Shown: positions 1-6,776, counted from the first letter of the stretch. The stretch is DNA of 10,758 bases from Actinomycetales bacterium (GCA_012838715.1 DUOR01000049.1:1-10758), one strand, 5' to 3'. The notes: a model not told the origin generated them from the letters alone. Made by a program: numbers and translations.

Positions 1-1
1 C

Positions 2-538
2 GAGGCCGTCGCCGTCACCGACGGTCCGACCGTCGTCCGTTTCCCCAAGGGCAGCGTCACCGCCGACGTCGACGCCGTGGAACGCACGGCCGACGGCGTC
101 GACGTGCTGCACCGCACCTCGGCGGAGGGCGGCGACGTCCTCATCGTCGCGGTCGGCGCCTTCGGCGGCATGTCCGTCGAGGTCGCCGCGACGCTGGAGA
201 AGGAGGGCGTGTCCGTCACGGTCGTCGACCCCCGCTGGGTCGTGCCCGTCTCCGGCGACCTCATCGAACTCGCCGAGCGGCACTCCATGGTCGTGGTCGT
301 GGAGGACGGCGTCGTCCACGGCGGCGTCGGCTCCCTGCTCGGCGACGCGCTGCGCGCCTCCGCCGTCGACGTGCCGATGCGACAGGCCGCCATCCCGCAG
401 AAGTTCCTGGACCACGCCTCCCGCGGCGAAATCCTGGACGAGCTCGGCCTCACCGCCGGCGCGGTCGCCGGCGACGTCCTCGCCTGGTGGTCCGACCTCG
501 GCGGCGAACCCGGCCGCGTCGAGGCCGCCGGAGCCTAA
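2..538 (+). CDS. dxs: 1-deoxy-D-xylulose-5-phosphate synthase, C-terminal part (5' end outside window)
   Basis: This is the last 178 codons of DXS, the thiamine-diphosphate enzyme that condenses pyruvate and glyceraldehyde 3-phosphate in the first step of the MEP isoprenoid pathway. The frame is open from position 2 and ends at TAA 536-538. Visible family motifs are GPTVVRFPKG near the left edge, VVDPRWVVPV, VVVEDGVVHGGVGS, and the closing IPQKFLDHASRGEILDELGLT-type block. Together they are the transketolase C-terminal domain that ends DXS proteins; the thiamine-binding and pyrimidine domains lie to the left of the window. The gene converges on the RNase D gene and their stop codons overlap by four bases, with no room for a terminator between them. 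The identification is firm. Only the start and the N-terminal two thirds cannot be seen. Confidence 0.96.
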   Translation, partial: EAVAVTDGPTVVRFPKGSVTADVDAVERTADGVDVLHRTSAEGGDVLIVAVGAFGGMSVEVAATLEKEGVSVTVVDPRWVVPVSGDLIELAERHSMVVVVEDGVVHGGVGSLLGDALRASAVDVPMRQAAIPQKFLDHASRGEILDELGLTAGAVAGDVLAWWSDLGGEPGRVEAAGA

Positions 539-1800
539 TCCAGCGGCTGGCGGCGGGGCAGGAGCACCGTCTCCGCGACGAGCCCCGCCATCAGCTCCAC
601 CTGCCACGGCCGCGCGCCCAGGCCCTCCAGGAGGGCCCGGACCTGGCCGTCCGTGCGCGGCATGTCCCCGGGCGCCGCGCCCTCGCCGGACATGACCCAC
701 GCGATCTCGCGGACGTCGGAAGGCTTCAGCAGCGTCTCCGGGGCGATGCCCAGATCCTCCGCCAGCAGCTCGTGCGCCTCGCGCAGCGCCGCATACAGGA
801 CCGCCGCCGCGGGGTGCCGTTCCTCCCAGTGCCGGTGATGCGGGCGGGAGGGCCCGTCCCTCCGGTCCGGGCGCGGCCAATCCCGCCGGGGCGCGCGCAA
901 CGCATTGCGGACCACCCGGTCCCAGTGCTTCGCCGCGCCCTTCCGGCGCCGCGGGAACCCGCGGATGGCGGCCAACTCCGTCTCGCCGCGCGGCACCTTC
1001 TCGGCCACGGTCGCCAGCACGTCGTGCGGCAGCACCATCACCGGGGAGACGTCCCGGCCCTTCGCGATGCGATCCCGCTCCAGCCACAGGGCGCGGCCCA
1101 CGGCCAACTGCTCGGCCCGGCGCAGGCGCCCGTACCCCTTCATGGAACGCCAGCGCTCGTCGGCCGGGCGATTCGTGGGCAGGCCGCCGCCGGCGCCGGG
1201 ACGGAACGCGGTACGCACGGCCTCCGACTCCTGCCGCAGCCACTCCACGCGGTCCAGCTCGGCCAGGGCGGCGACCAGAGCGTCGGCAAGCTCCACGAGC
1301 AGTTCCACGTCCAGCGCCGCGTAATCGAGCCAATCGCCCGGGAGGGGGCGGCGCGACCAATCCTCGCGGCCGTGGCCCTTGGCCAGTGACACGCCGAGGA
1401 GCTCCTCGGTCATGGCGGCGAGGTTCACCTTGGGCAGGCCCAGGAGACGGCCGGCGAGCTCGGTGTCGATGAGCTCGGCGGGGTAGAGGCCCAGGTCCGT
1501 CAGGGCGGGCAGGTCGGAGGAGGCGGCGTGGAGGACCCACGTCATGTCGTTGAGCACGCCGGGCAGCGGGGCCACCGCGCCGCGGTTGGTCTCCGGATCG
1601 ATGAGGAAGGTGCCTGCGCCGGCGCGGCGCAGCTGGATGAGGAACGCGCGGTCGTCGTAGCGGTACGCCGACGCCCGCTCCGTGTCCACGGCGAGCGGGC
1701 CGCTGCCGCCGGCCAGCGCCTCGACGGCCGCCTCGACCTCATCGCGGGTGGAAAGGACCCCGGGGGTTCCCCCGGACGGCGAAAGCAGGGCGGCGCACAT
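535..1800 (-). CDS. rnd: Ribonuclease D (DEDD 3'-5' exonuclease with HRDC domain)
   Basis: The 421-residue protein has the architecture of RNase D, a cytoplasmic 3'-5' exoribonuclease that trims tRNA and other stable RNA precursors. The exonuclease motifs are in order: Exo I AVDTERAS (D39, E41), Exo II VLHAASSDLPAL (D96) and Exo III DYAALD (Y160, D164), so all four metal-binding acidic residues and the catalytic Tyr of the DEDDy class are present. An HRDC helical domain follows at roughly residues 215-295, then a second HRDC-like C-terminal region. The ATG at 1800-1798 is chosen because a TANNNT -10 element sits six bases upstream with no Shine-Dalgarno sequence, which suggests a leaderless message. 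The TAG stop lies inside the dxs stop region. In M. tuberculosis, as I recall, the homologue (Rv2681) is next to a DUF3000 gene in the same direction; here the siderophore operon separates them. Actinobacterial members are annotated by homology and their natural substrate is inferred. Confidence 0.94.
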   Translation of the reverse strand: MCAALLSPSGGTPGVLSTRDEVEAAVEALAGGSGPLAVDTERASAYRYDDRAFLIQLRRAGAGTFLIDPETNRGAVAPLPGVLNDMTWVLHAASSDLPALTDLGLYPAELIDTELAGRLLGLPKVNLAAMTEELLGVSLAKGHGREDWSRRPLPGDWLDYAALDVELLVELADALVAALAELDRVEWLRQESEAVRTAFRPGAGGGLPTNRPADERWRSMKGYGRLRRAEQLAVGRALWLERDRIAKGRDVSPVMVLPHDVLATVAEKVPRGETELAAIRGFPRRRKGAAKHWDRVVRNALRAPRRDWPRPDRRDGPSRPHHRHWEERHPAAAVLYAALREAHELLAEDLGIAPETLLKPSDVREIAWVMSGEGAAPGDMPRTDGQVRALLEGLGARPWQVELMAGLVAETVLLPRRQPLD

Positions 1801-1806
1801 GAACTC

Positions 1807-1812
1807 AGCTTA
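1807..1812 (-). promoter_or_regulatory. Predicted -10 element of a leaderless rnd promoter
   Basis: Read on the minus strand, TAAGCT fits the actinobacterial TANNNT -10 consensus. It is followed by exactly six bases (GAGTTC) and then the rnd ATG. This spacing puts the transcription start on the A of the start codon. No ribosome-binding site lies between, as expected for a leaderless transcript. No convincing -35 element was seen. This is a prediction from spacing and motif only. Confidence 0.5.
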
Positions 1813-1939
1813 TGCGGGCGGGGTCGGCCGGGTGCGCGACACGGCCGGGGGTGGAAATTAGCGCACACCGATGTTGCGTAAGTCCTGGTGAGTGGATGAA
1901 CGGCGGGTTAACGGGGGGATAGGTTGATTCATCACGTAA

Positions 1940-1958
1940 ATAGGTTAGGCAGCCCTAC
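1940..1958. promoter_or_regulatory. DtxR/IdeR-like iron box 1 (upstream)
   Basis: ATAGGTTAGGCAGCCCTAC matches the 19-bp DtxR/IdeR consensus TTAGGTTAGSCTAACCTAA at 14 of 19 positions by my count, including an unbroken run of ten at positions 2-11. DtxR-family repressors bind such boxes when loaded with Fe(II) and silence iron uptake genes. The box lies about 110 bases before the receptor gene and covers the place where a -35 element for the promoter at 1968-1976 would lie. Confidence 0.72.
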
Positions 1959-1964
1959 TTTGGG

Positions 1965-1983
1965 TTGTGTTAGTCTCCCCTAA
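1965..1983. promoter_or_regulatory. DtxR/IdeR-like iron box 2 (overlaps predicted -10)
   Basis: TTGTGTTAGTCTCCCCTAA also matches the DtxR/IdeR consensus at 14 of 19 positions by my count, with a run of five at positions 5-9 and another at 15-19. Its centre is 25 bp from that of box 1. It covers the predicted extended -10 element and the likely transcription start, so occupancy would block RNA polymerase directly. This box is weaker by eye than box 1 because the central dyad is imperfect. Confidence 0.5.
1968..1976 (+). promoter_or_regulatory. Predicted extended -10 promoter of the siderophore operon
   Basis: TGTTAGTCT combines a TGN extension with the TANNNT hexamer TAGTCT, giving a predicted transcription start near 1983 and a leader of about 85 bases before the TTG start at 2068. 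The -35 position falls in the first iron box and resembles no consensus, which is common in high-GC actinobacteria. Another TANNNT hexamer, TAGGTT at 1941-1946, is possible, so the exact promoter is uncertain. Confidence 0.4.
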
Positions 1984-2067
1984 GACCGCGGCCGGGGAGG
2001 CGTGCGAACCAGTTGCGGTCGACCTACTTGCACCAATGGCATTCCACATCCACGAGGAGTCACCGAC

Positions 2068-3060
2068 TTGATCACCACGTTCCGACGCCGCGCCGCTGCG
2101 GCCACCGCCGCGGCCGCACTGGCCTTCGGCCTCGTCTCCTGCGCCGACGACGCGGGCACCAGCGCCGAGGGCAACGGCGCCACCGAGACCATCCAGGTCG
2201 AGGACAACCAGGGCACCCAGACCGTGGCCCTGCCGCTGGACAGCGTCATCTCCACGGACAACCGCACCTTCCGCACCCTGGAGGACTGGGGCGTGGAACT
2301 GTCCGCGGCGCCGGTCGGCCTCATGCCGGAGAACCTCGGCTACAAGACGGACGACTCCATCGTCGACCTGGGCAACCACCGCGAGCCGAACCTCGAGGCC
2401 ATCGTCGCCGCCGAGCCGGACCTCATCATCAACGGCCAGCGCTTCGCCCAGTACTACGAGGACATCAAGGCCCTGACCCCGGACACCCCGATCCTCGACG
2501 TCGAGGTCCGCGAGGGCGAGCCCTTCGACGAGGAACTGCGCCGCCAGACCCGCCTGCTGGGCGAGGTCTTCGGCAAGGAGGACGAGGCCGAGGAGCTCGT
2601 CGCCGAGTTCGACGAGTCCATCCAGCGCGTCCGCGACGCCTACGACCCGGAGGACACCGTCATGGGCGTCATCACCTCCGGCGGCAACGTCAACTACGCC
2701 GCGCCCGGCTCCGGCCGCACCCTCGGCCCGGCCTTCGACGTCCTGGACCTGACCCCGGCGCTCGAGGTCGACAACGCCACCACCGACCACCAGGGCGACG
2801 ACATCTCCGTCGAGGCCATCGCCGACTCCAACCCGGACATCATGCTCGTCATGGACCGCGACGCCGCGGTCGGCCCGGCGGAGGGCGAGGAGTACGTGCC
2901 GGCCAACGAGCTGCTGCGCGACTCCGCCGCACTGCGGAACGTCACCGCCGTGACCGAGGATCGGATCATCTACATGCCGCAGTACACTTACGTGGATGAG
3001 GGTATCCAAACCTACACCGAGTTCTTCAACGCCCTGGCCGACGCCCTCGAGCAGGACTAA
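2068..3060 (+). CDS. Iron-siderophore ABC transporter substrate-binding lipoprotein
   Basis: This is a 330-residue class III (FecB/FatB-type) binding protein that captures ferric siderophore outside the membrane and delivers it to the permeases encoded downstream. I chose the TTG start because GAGGAG (2054-2059) lies eight bases before it and because it gives a textbook lipoprotein signal: a basic N-terminus (FRRR), an alanine-rich hydrophobic core and the lipobox LVSC with C25 as the lipidated residue. A GTG at 2002 in the same frame has no good ribosome-binding site and would bury the signal peptide. Typical family stretches include LGNHREPNLEAIVAAEPDLIIN in the N-lobe and SVEAIADSNPDIMLVMDRD in the C-lobe. 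The bound siderophore cannot be read from sequence. Resemblance to FatB/CeuE/YclQ suggests catecholate or mixed siderophores such as petrobactin or anguibactin, but this is inference. No siderophore biosynthesis gene is nearby. Tandem iron boxes upstream imply repression when iron is plentiful. Confidence 0.93.
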   Translation: MITTFRRRAAAATAAAALAFGLVSCADDAGTSAEGNGATETIQVEDNQGTQTVALPLDSVISTDNRTFRTLEDWGVELSAAPVGLMPENLGYKTDDSIVDLGNHREPNLEAIVAAEPDLIINGQRFAQYYEDIKALTPDTPILDVEVREGEPFDEELRRQTRLLGEVFGKEDEAEELVAEFDESIQRVRDAYDPEDTVMGVITSGGNVNYAAPGSGRTLGPAFDVLDLTPALEVDNATTDHQGDDISVEAIADSNPDIMLVMDRDAAVGPAEGEEYVPANELLRDSAALRNVTAVTEDRIIYMPQYTYVDEGIQTYTEFFNALADALEQD

Positions 3061-3080
3061 GAAGCGCACCTAGAAACCGC

Positions 3081-3112
3081 AGGCCCGGCCCCGTTACGAC
3101 GGGTCCGGGCCT
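3081..3112 (+). promoter_or_regulatory. Strong intra-operon hairpin between receptor and permease genes
   Basis: A 14-base arm beginning AGGCCCGG pairs with a downstream arm ending CCGGGCCT, with a single C/T mismatch and a four-base TACG loop. It lies 20 bases after the receptor stop codon and is not followed by a T-run, so it is not a classical intrinsic terminator. Such hairpins in transport operons can protect the upstream mRNA from 3' exonucleases or partly stop transcription, making the binding protein more abundant than the permeases. That role is inferred from position. Confidence 0.6.
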
Positions 3113-3157
3113 CCGGCGGAGCAGACCAGCACCACCGAGCACCGGAGCGACCGATTC

Positions 3158-4219
3158 ATGAACGACCGCGAAGCGAAGCATCCGGCCCCGCATGAGCAGG
3201 GGGCCGTGATCACGGCCCAGTCCGACACCCCCGACACCCCCGCCGCCGCGGCGACGCGGGTGAAGGCGAAGGGCCGCCTGTTCACCTGGCCGCTGCTCAT
3301 CGGCGTCATCGTGACCGCCGGCCTGGTGGTGCTCTCGCTGTTCGTCGGCGTCTACGACATCTTCGGCGCCGAGGACGGCGCGGAAATGTTCGCCATCACC
3401 CGCGTGCCCCGCACCATCGCCCTGGTGCTGGCCGGCGCGGCGATGGCCATGTGCGGCCTGGTCATGCAGCTCATCACCCAGAACCGCTTCGTCGAGCCCA
3501 CCACCACGGGCACGACGGAATGGGCGGGCCTGGGCCTGCTGCTGGTCATGATCGTCGCCCCGCAGTCGTCGATACTGGTGAAGATGACCGCCGCGGTCAT
3601 CGCCGCGTTCATCGGCACCATGGTCTTCTTCGCCTTCCTGCGCCGCGTCACCCTGCGGTCGTCGGTCATCGTGCCCATCGTGGGCCTGATGCTCGGCGCC
3701 GTCGTCGGCGCGGTGTCCAGCTACATCGCCCTGTCGACGAACATGCTGCAGTCGCTGGGCATCTGGTTCGCCGGTTCCTTCACCTCGGTGCTGCGCGGCC
3801 AGTACGAGCCGCTGTGGCTGGTGGCCCTGGTGGTCATCGCCATCTTCTTCGTCGCCGACCGCTTCACCGTGGCCGGGCTCGGCGAGGAGATCGCCACCAA
3901 CGTCGGCCTCAACTACAAGCGCGTCGTCTTCATCGGCACCGGCCTCATCGCCATCGCGACCGGCATCGTCACCGTCGTGGTCGGCAACCTGCCGTTCCTC
4001 GGCCTCATCGTCCCGAACATCGTCTCGATGTTCCGCGGCGACGACCTCCGATCGAACCTGCCGTGGGTGGCGCTGCTGGGCATCAGCATCGTCACCGTCT
4101 GCGACATCATCAGCCGCGTCATCATCCGCCCGTTCGAAATCCCGGTGTCCACCATCCTCGCGCTCGTGGGCGCGGTGGTGTTCATCGCGCTCCTGCTCAG
4201 GCAGCGCCGCCGTGGCTGA
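3158..4219 (+). CDS. Iron-siderophore ABC transporter permease (FecCD family, YclN/FatD-like)
   Basis: This 353-residue polytopic membrane protein forms half of the importer channel. A hydrophilic N-terminal tail of about 43 residues precedes the first membrane segment (around 45-68); hydrophobic segments then continue to residue 347. Family signatures are CGLVMQLITQNRFVEPTTTGTT (split here: CGLVMQLITQ at 99-108, NRFVEPTTTGTTEWAGLG after it), which resembles YclN-type permeases more than FepD. The cytoplasmic loop GEEIATNVGLNYK (242-254) is the expected contact with the ATPase, and GNLPFLGLIVPNIVSMFRGD (276-295) is the FecCD hallmark. The ATG start has a modest GGAG ten bases upstream. The gene follows the receptor after 97 bases containing the hairpin and precedes the second permease by 100 bases. 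Family assignment is firm; the substrate is inferred from the neighbours. Confidence 0.93.
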   Translation: MNDREAKHPAPHEQGAVITAQSDTPDTPAAAATRVKAKGRLFTWPLLIGVIVTAGLVVLSLFVGVYDIFGAEDGAEMFAITRVPRTIALVLAGAAMAMCGLVMQLITQNRFVEPTTTGTTEWAGLGLLLVMIVAPQSSILVKMTAAVIAAFIGTMVFFAFLRRVTLRSSVIVPIVGLMLGAVVGAVSSYIALSTNMLQSLGIWFAGSFTSVLRGQYEPLWLVALVVIAIFFVADRFTVAGLGEEIATNVGLNYKRVVFIGTGLIAIATGIVTVVVGNLPFLGLIVPNIVSMFRGDDLRSNLPWVALLGISIVTVCDIISRVIIRPFEIPVSTILALVGAVVFIALLLRQRRRG

Positions 4220-4306
4220 CCCCGAACGGCCGCGTGACTCGCACGCACTGCGGCTGCGCACCGAAGCGCTTCCCGACGACCGCACCACAGACCACCACGA
4301 CCGGAC

Positions 4307-4313
4307 AAAGGAG
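4307..4313 (+). promoter_or_regulatory. Ribosome-binding site that fixes the second permease start
   Basis: AAAGGAG lies six bases before the ATG at 4320 and is the strongest Shine-Dalgarno match in the operon. It decides between this ATG and an in-frame GTG at 4212 that overlaps the end of the preceding permease gene. Confidence 0.7.
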
Positions 4314-4319
4314 CCCCAC

Positions 4320-5450
4320 ATGAGCACGGCCCTCTCCCGCACCACCCCGGCGGTCGACGACGCCGCCATGGCGGAGTTCGCCAAGGGGATGGGACTCGAC
4401 CCGTCGGAAAGCACCGGCGGCCCCACGGTGGAGGGGAAGAAGGAGCGCGCCCGCGGATCCGGGGCACTGCCCACCGCCGCGACCCGGCGCCGCTACTGGA
4501 CCATCTTCGGCGTGCTAGCCGTCCTCGCCGTCGGCTTCGCGGTGGCGCACCTTGCCTACGGCAACCCGATGCCCTTCGGCACCCGCGGGTTCGCGCTCAT
4601 CGCCGAGCAGCGCGCCACCAACCTCATCGTCATCGTGGTGGTCGCGTTCGCGCAGGCCATGGCCACGGTGTCCTTCCAGACGGTGACGCACAACCGCATC
4701 CTGACGCCGTCGATCATGGGCTTCGAATCGCTGTACATGGTCATCCAGACCGCGGCGGTGTTCCTGCTCGGCGCCGGCGGCGTCGTCGCCATGACGGGCA
4801 CCACCCAGTTCCTGGGGCAGGTCGTCGTCATGGTGGTGTTCTCAGCCATCCTCTACGGCTGGCTGTTCGCCGGCCGCCTGGGCAACCTGCACATCATGCT
4901 GCTCGTCGGCATCATCCTCGGCGGCGGCATGGGCGCGCTGGCCACCTTCATGCAGCGCATGCTCACCCCGAGCGAATTCGACGTGCTGTCGGCCCGCCTC
5001 ATCGGCTCCGTCGCCAACGCCGACGCGTCCTACCTGTGGATCGGCGCCCCGCTCGTCGCCTTCGCCGGCGGCGTCCTCTGGTGGCGCGCCCGCCGCCTCA
5101 ACGTCCTGGGCCTGGGCCGCGAAACCGCCATGAACCTCGGGGTCAACCACAAGGCCGACACCATCCTCGTGCTGGTCATGGTCTCGCTGCTGATGGCCGT
5201 GTCCACCTCGCTGGTCGGCCCCATGACCTTCCTCGGCTTCCTGGTCGCCATGCTCGCGTACCAGCTCGCCGACACCTACGACCACCGCTACGTCTTCCCG
5301 ATGGCCTGGCTCACCGGCTTCGTCATCCTGACCGGCTCCTACTTCGTGCTGAAGAACTTCTTCCACGCGCAGGGCTCCGTCGGCATCATCATCGAGGTCG
5401 TCGGCGGCAGCTTCTTCCTCTTCTACATCCTCCGAAAGGGCCGCCTGTGA
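4320..5450 (+). CDS. Iron-siderophore ABC transporter permease (FecCD family, YclO/FatC-like)
   Basis: This is the second membrane subunit of the importer, 376 residues, pairing with the upstream permease. Its most diagnostic stretch, FQTVTHNRILTPSIMGFESL, is characteristic of the YclO/FatC/CeuC group. Later come the coupling loop GRETAMNLGVNHK and the FecCD block VGPMTFLGFLVAMLAYQLAD. The protein is longer than the usual 315-330 residues because of a polar N-terminal extension of about 57 residues, including AEFAKGMGLDPSE, before the first membrane segment (about 60-80). The ATG is favoured by AAAGGAG six bases upstream. The frame stays open upstream to GTG 4212, which would give 412 residues and couple translation to the first permease, but that start lacks a ribosome-binding site. 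The stop overlaps the ATPase start (GTGA), so the two are translationally coupled. Confidence 0.93.
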   Translation: MSTALSRTTPAVDDAAMAEFAKGMGLDPSESTGGPTVEGKKERARGSGALPTAATRRRYWTIFGVLAVLAVGFAVAHLAYGNPMPFGTRGFALIAEQRATNLIVIVVVAFAQAMATVSFQTVTHNRILTPSIMGFESLYMVIQTAAVFLLGAGGVVAMTGTTQFLGQVVVMVVFSAILYGWLFAGRLGNLHIMLLVGIILGGGMGALATFMQRMLTPSEFDVLSARLIGSVANADASYLWIGAPLVAFAGGVLWWRARRLNVLGLGRETAMNLGVNHKADTILVLVMVSLLMAVSTSLVGPMTFLGFLVAMLAYQLADTYDHRYVFPMAWLTGFVILTGSYFVLKNFFHAQGSVGIIIEVVGGSFFLFYILRKGRL

Positions 5451-6202
5451 TCACGCTGACCGGCGTCACCAAGCACTACAGCGACGAGGTCTCCATCGGG
5501 CCCGTCGACCTGAACATCCCCGCCGGGGGAGTGACCGCCCTGGTCGGCCCGAACGGCGCCGGCAAGTCGACGCTGCTGACGATGATCGGCCGCCTCGTCG
5601 GCCTCGACGAGGGCAACATCGAAATCGCCGGCTACGACGTGTCGTCGACCAAGTCGGCCGACCTGGCGAAGATCGTGTCCATCCTGCGGCAGGAGAACCA
5701 CTTCGTCACCCGCCTGACCGTGCGGCAGCTCGTCGGCTTCGGCCGCTTCCCCTACTCCAAGGGCCGGCTGACCCCGAAGGACGAGGGCATCATCAGCGAG
5801 GCCATCGACTTCCTCGGCCTCAACGAACTGGAGGGCCGCTACCTCGACGAGCTGTCCGGCGGCCAGCGTCAGCGCGCCTACGTGGCCATGGTGCTCGCCC
5901 AGGACACCGACTACATCCTGCTCGACGAGCCGCTGAACAACCTGGACATGAAGCACTCCGTCCAGATGATGAAGCACCTGCGCCGCGCCGCGACCGAACT
6001 CGGCCGCACCGTCGTCATCGTGCTCCACGACATCAACTTCGCCGGCCACTACGCCGACCGCATCTGCGCCGCGAAGAACGGCCGCATCGCCTACTTCGGC
6101 ACCCCGGCGGAGATCATGCGCGACGAGGTGCTCACCGACGTGTTCGACACCCCGGTGCAGGTCGTCGACGGCCCGCGCGGCCGCCTCGCCGTCTACTACT
6201 GA
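5447..6202 (+). CDS. Iron-siderophore ABC transporter ATP-binding protein (YclP/FatE-like)
   Basis: This is a complete 251-residue ABC ATPase that powers the importer from the cytoplasmic face. Visible motifs are Walker A GPNGAGKST (34-42), Q-loop glutamine Q82 in LRQENH, signature LSGGQRQR (136-143), Walker B YILLDEP (D160, catalytic E161), D-loop NNLD and the switch histidine H194 in VLHDINFAGHYADR. The segment LTVRQLVGFGRFPYSKGRLT (90-109) is typical of iron-siderophore ATPases of the YclP/FepC type. The GTG start shares four bases with the permease stop, and AAAGGG (5435-5440) lies six bases before it. The gene ends the operon and converges on the DUF3000 gene with a seven-base overlap. 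No intrinsic terminator is visible between them. Confidence 0.95.
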   Translation: MITLTGVTKHYSDEVSIGPVDLNIPAGGVTALVGPNGAGKSTLLTMIGRLVGLDEGNIEIAGYDVSSTKSADLAKIVSILRQENHFVTRLTVRQLVGFGRFPYSKGRLTPKDEGIISEAIDFLGLNELEGRYLDELSGGQRQRAYVAMVLAQDTDYILLDEPLNNLDMKHSVQMMKHLRRAATELGRTVVIVLHDINFAGHYADRICAAKNGRIAYFGTPAEIMRDEVLTDVFDTPVQVVDGPRGRLAVYY

Positions 6203-6768
6203 AGCTGGGCCACGCCCTCGGGCGGCAGGCCCGCGACGTTGGCGAGCACGCGGGAGAAGGCCTCGACGTGGGGGGAGAGGTCCAGGCCGGCGGCGGTCCA
6301 CGAGGCGCGCATCTCCAGCTGGAAGGCCTCCGGCGGGCCGCCGATTTCGCCGTAGCGCACCGAGTTGGTGGTGGTGACGGTGCCGCCGAGGTTGCTCAGC
6401 TCGGCGCCGCAGTCCTCGAAGGCCTCGTGCAGCCACTGCCACGCGACCTGGGGGAGCAGCGGGTCGGACGCGACGTCGGCGTCCATGTCCGCCTGGATGT
6501 ACGCCACCAGGCGCATCGTGCCGGACCAGGATTCCTCCGCCTTCGGGTCGTGGAGGAGGATGAGCCGCCCGAACGCGTCGCCCTCGGAGGTCTCCGGCAC
6601 CAGGTCGGTTTCCGGGTGCAGGACCTCCAGTCCGACCGCGTGGCTGTACGGGGCCAGCTTCTGCGGGGGCCTGATGTCGCCGAGGGAAATCTCCGCGCGC
6701 ACGTGCGCGGCGTGCATCGATTCGACGGCGTCGCGGAAGGGCTGCGGGGCTTGTTCGGTGGCTGTCAC
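6196..6768 (-). CDS. DUF3000 family protein, function unknown
   Basis: The protein has about 190 residues and no membrane segments or signal peptide. I recognise it as the actinobacterial DUF3000 family from segments such as FRDAVESMHAAHVRAEISLGD and WQWLHEAFEDCGAEL, and from its usual place between an RNase D-like gene and hemE in Mycobacteriales. No catalytic motif is apparent and no function is assigned. The start is uncertain. GTG at 6768 lies eight bases after a TANNNT element on the minus strand (leaderless option), and GTG at 6774 would add two residues. No Shine-Dalgarno sequence supports either. The frame runs open far upstream, but that part is antisense to hemE and is not coding. 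The 3' end overlaps the ATPase gene tail to tail. Confidence 0.8.
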   Translation of the reverse strand: MTATEQAPQPFRDAVESMHAAHVRAEISLGDIRPPQKLAPYSHAVGLEVLHPETDLVPETSEGDAFGRLILLHDPKAEESWSGTMRLVAYIQADMDADVASDPLLPQVAWQWLHEAFEDCGAELSNLGGTVTTTNSVRYGEIGGPPEAFQLEMRASWTAAGLDLSPHVEAFSRVLANVAGLPPEGVAQLQ

Positions 6769-6776
6769 GGACACTG

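Noticed and set aside
487..1389. Plus-strand frame of about 300 codons across dxs end and rnd
   Set aside because: It is Arg/Pro-rich, lies opposite intact rnd, and has neither a credible start signal nor family features.
1945..3069. Minus-strand frame of about 370 codons opposite the receptor gene
   Set aside because: Its Val/Gly/Asp-rich translation is a shadow of the codon bias in the receptor gene, which has a clear signal peptide and lipobox on the plus strand.
4263..4272. Ten-base palindrome GAAGCGCTTC between the two permease genes
   Set aside because: It is short, has no loop, is not at a promoter position, and palindromes of this size are common by chance in GC-rich DNA.
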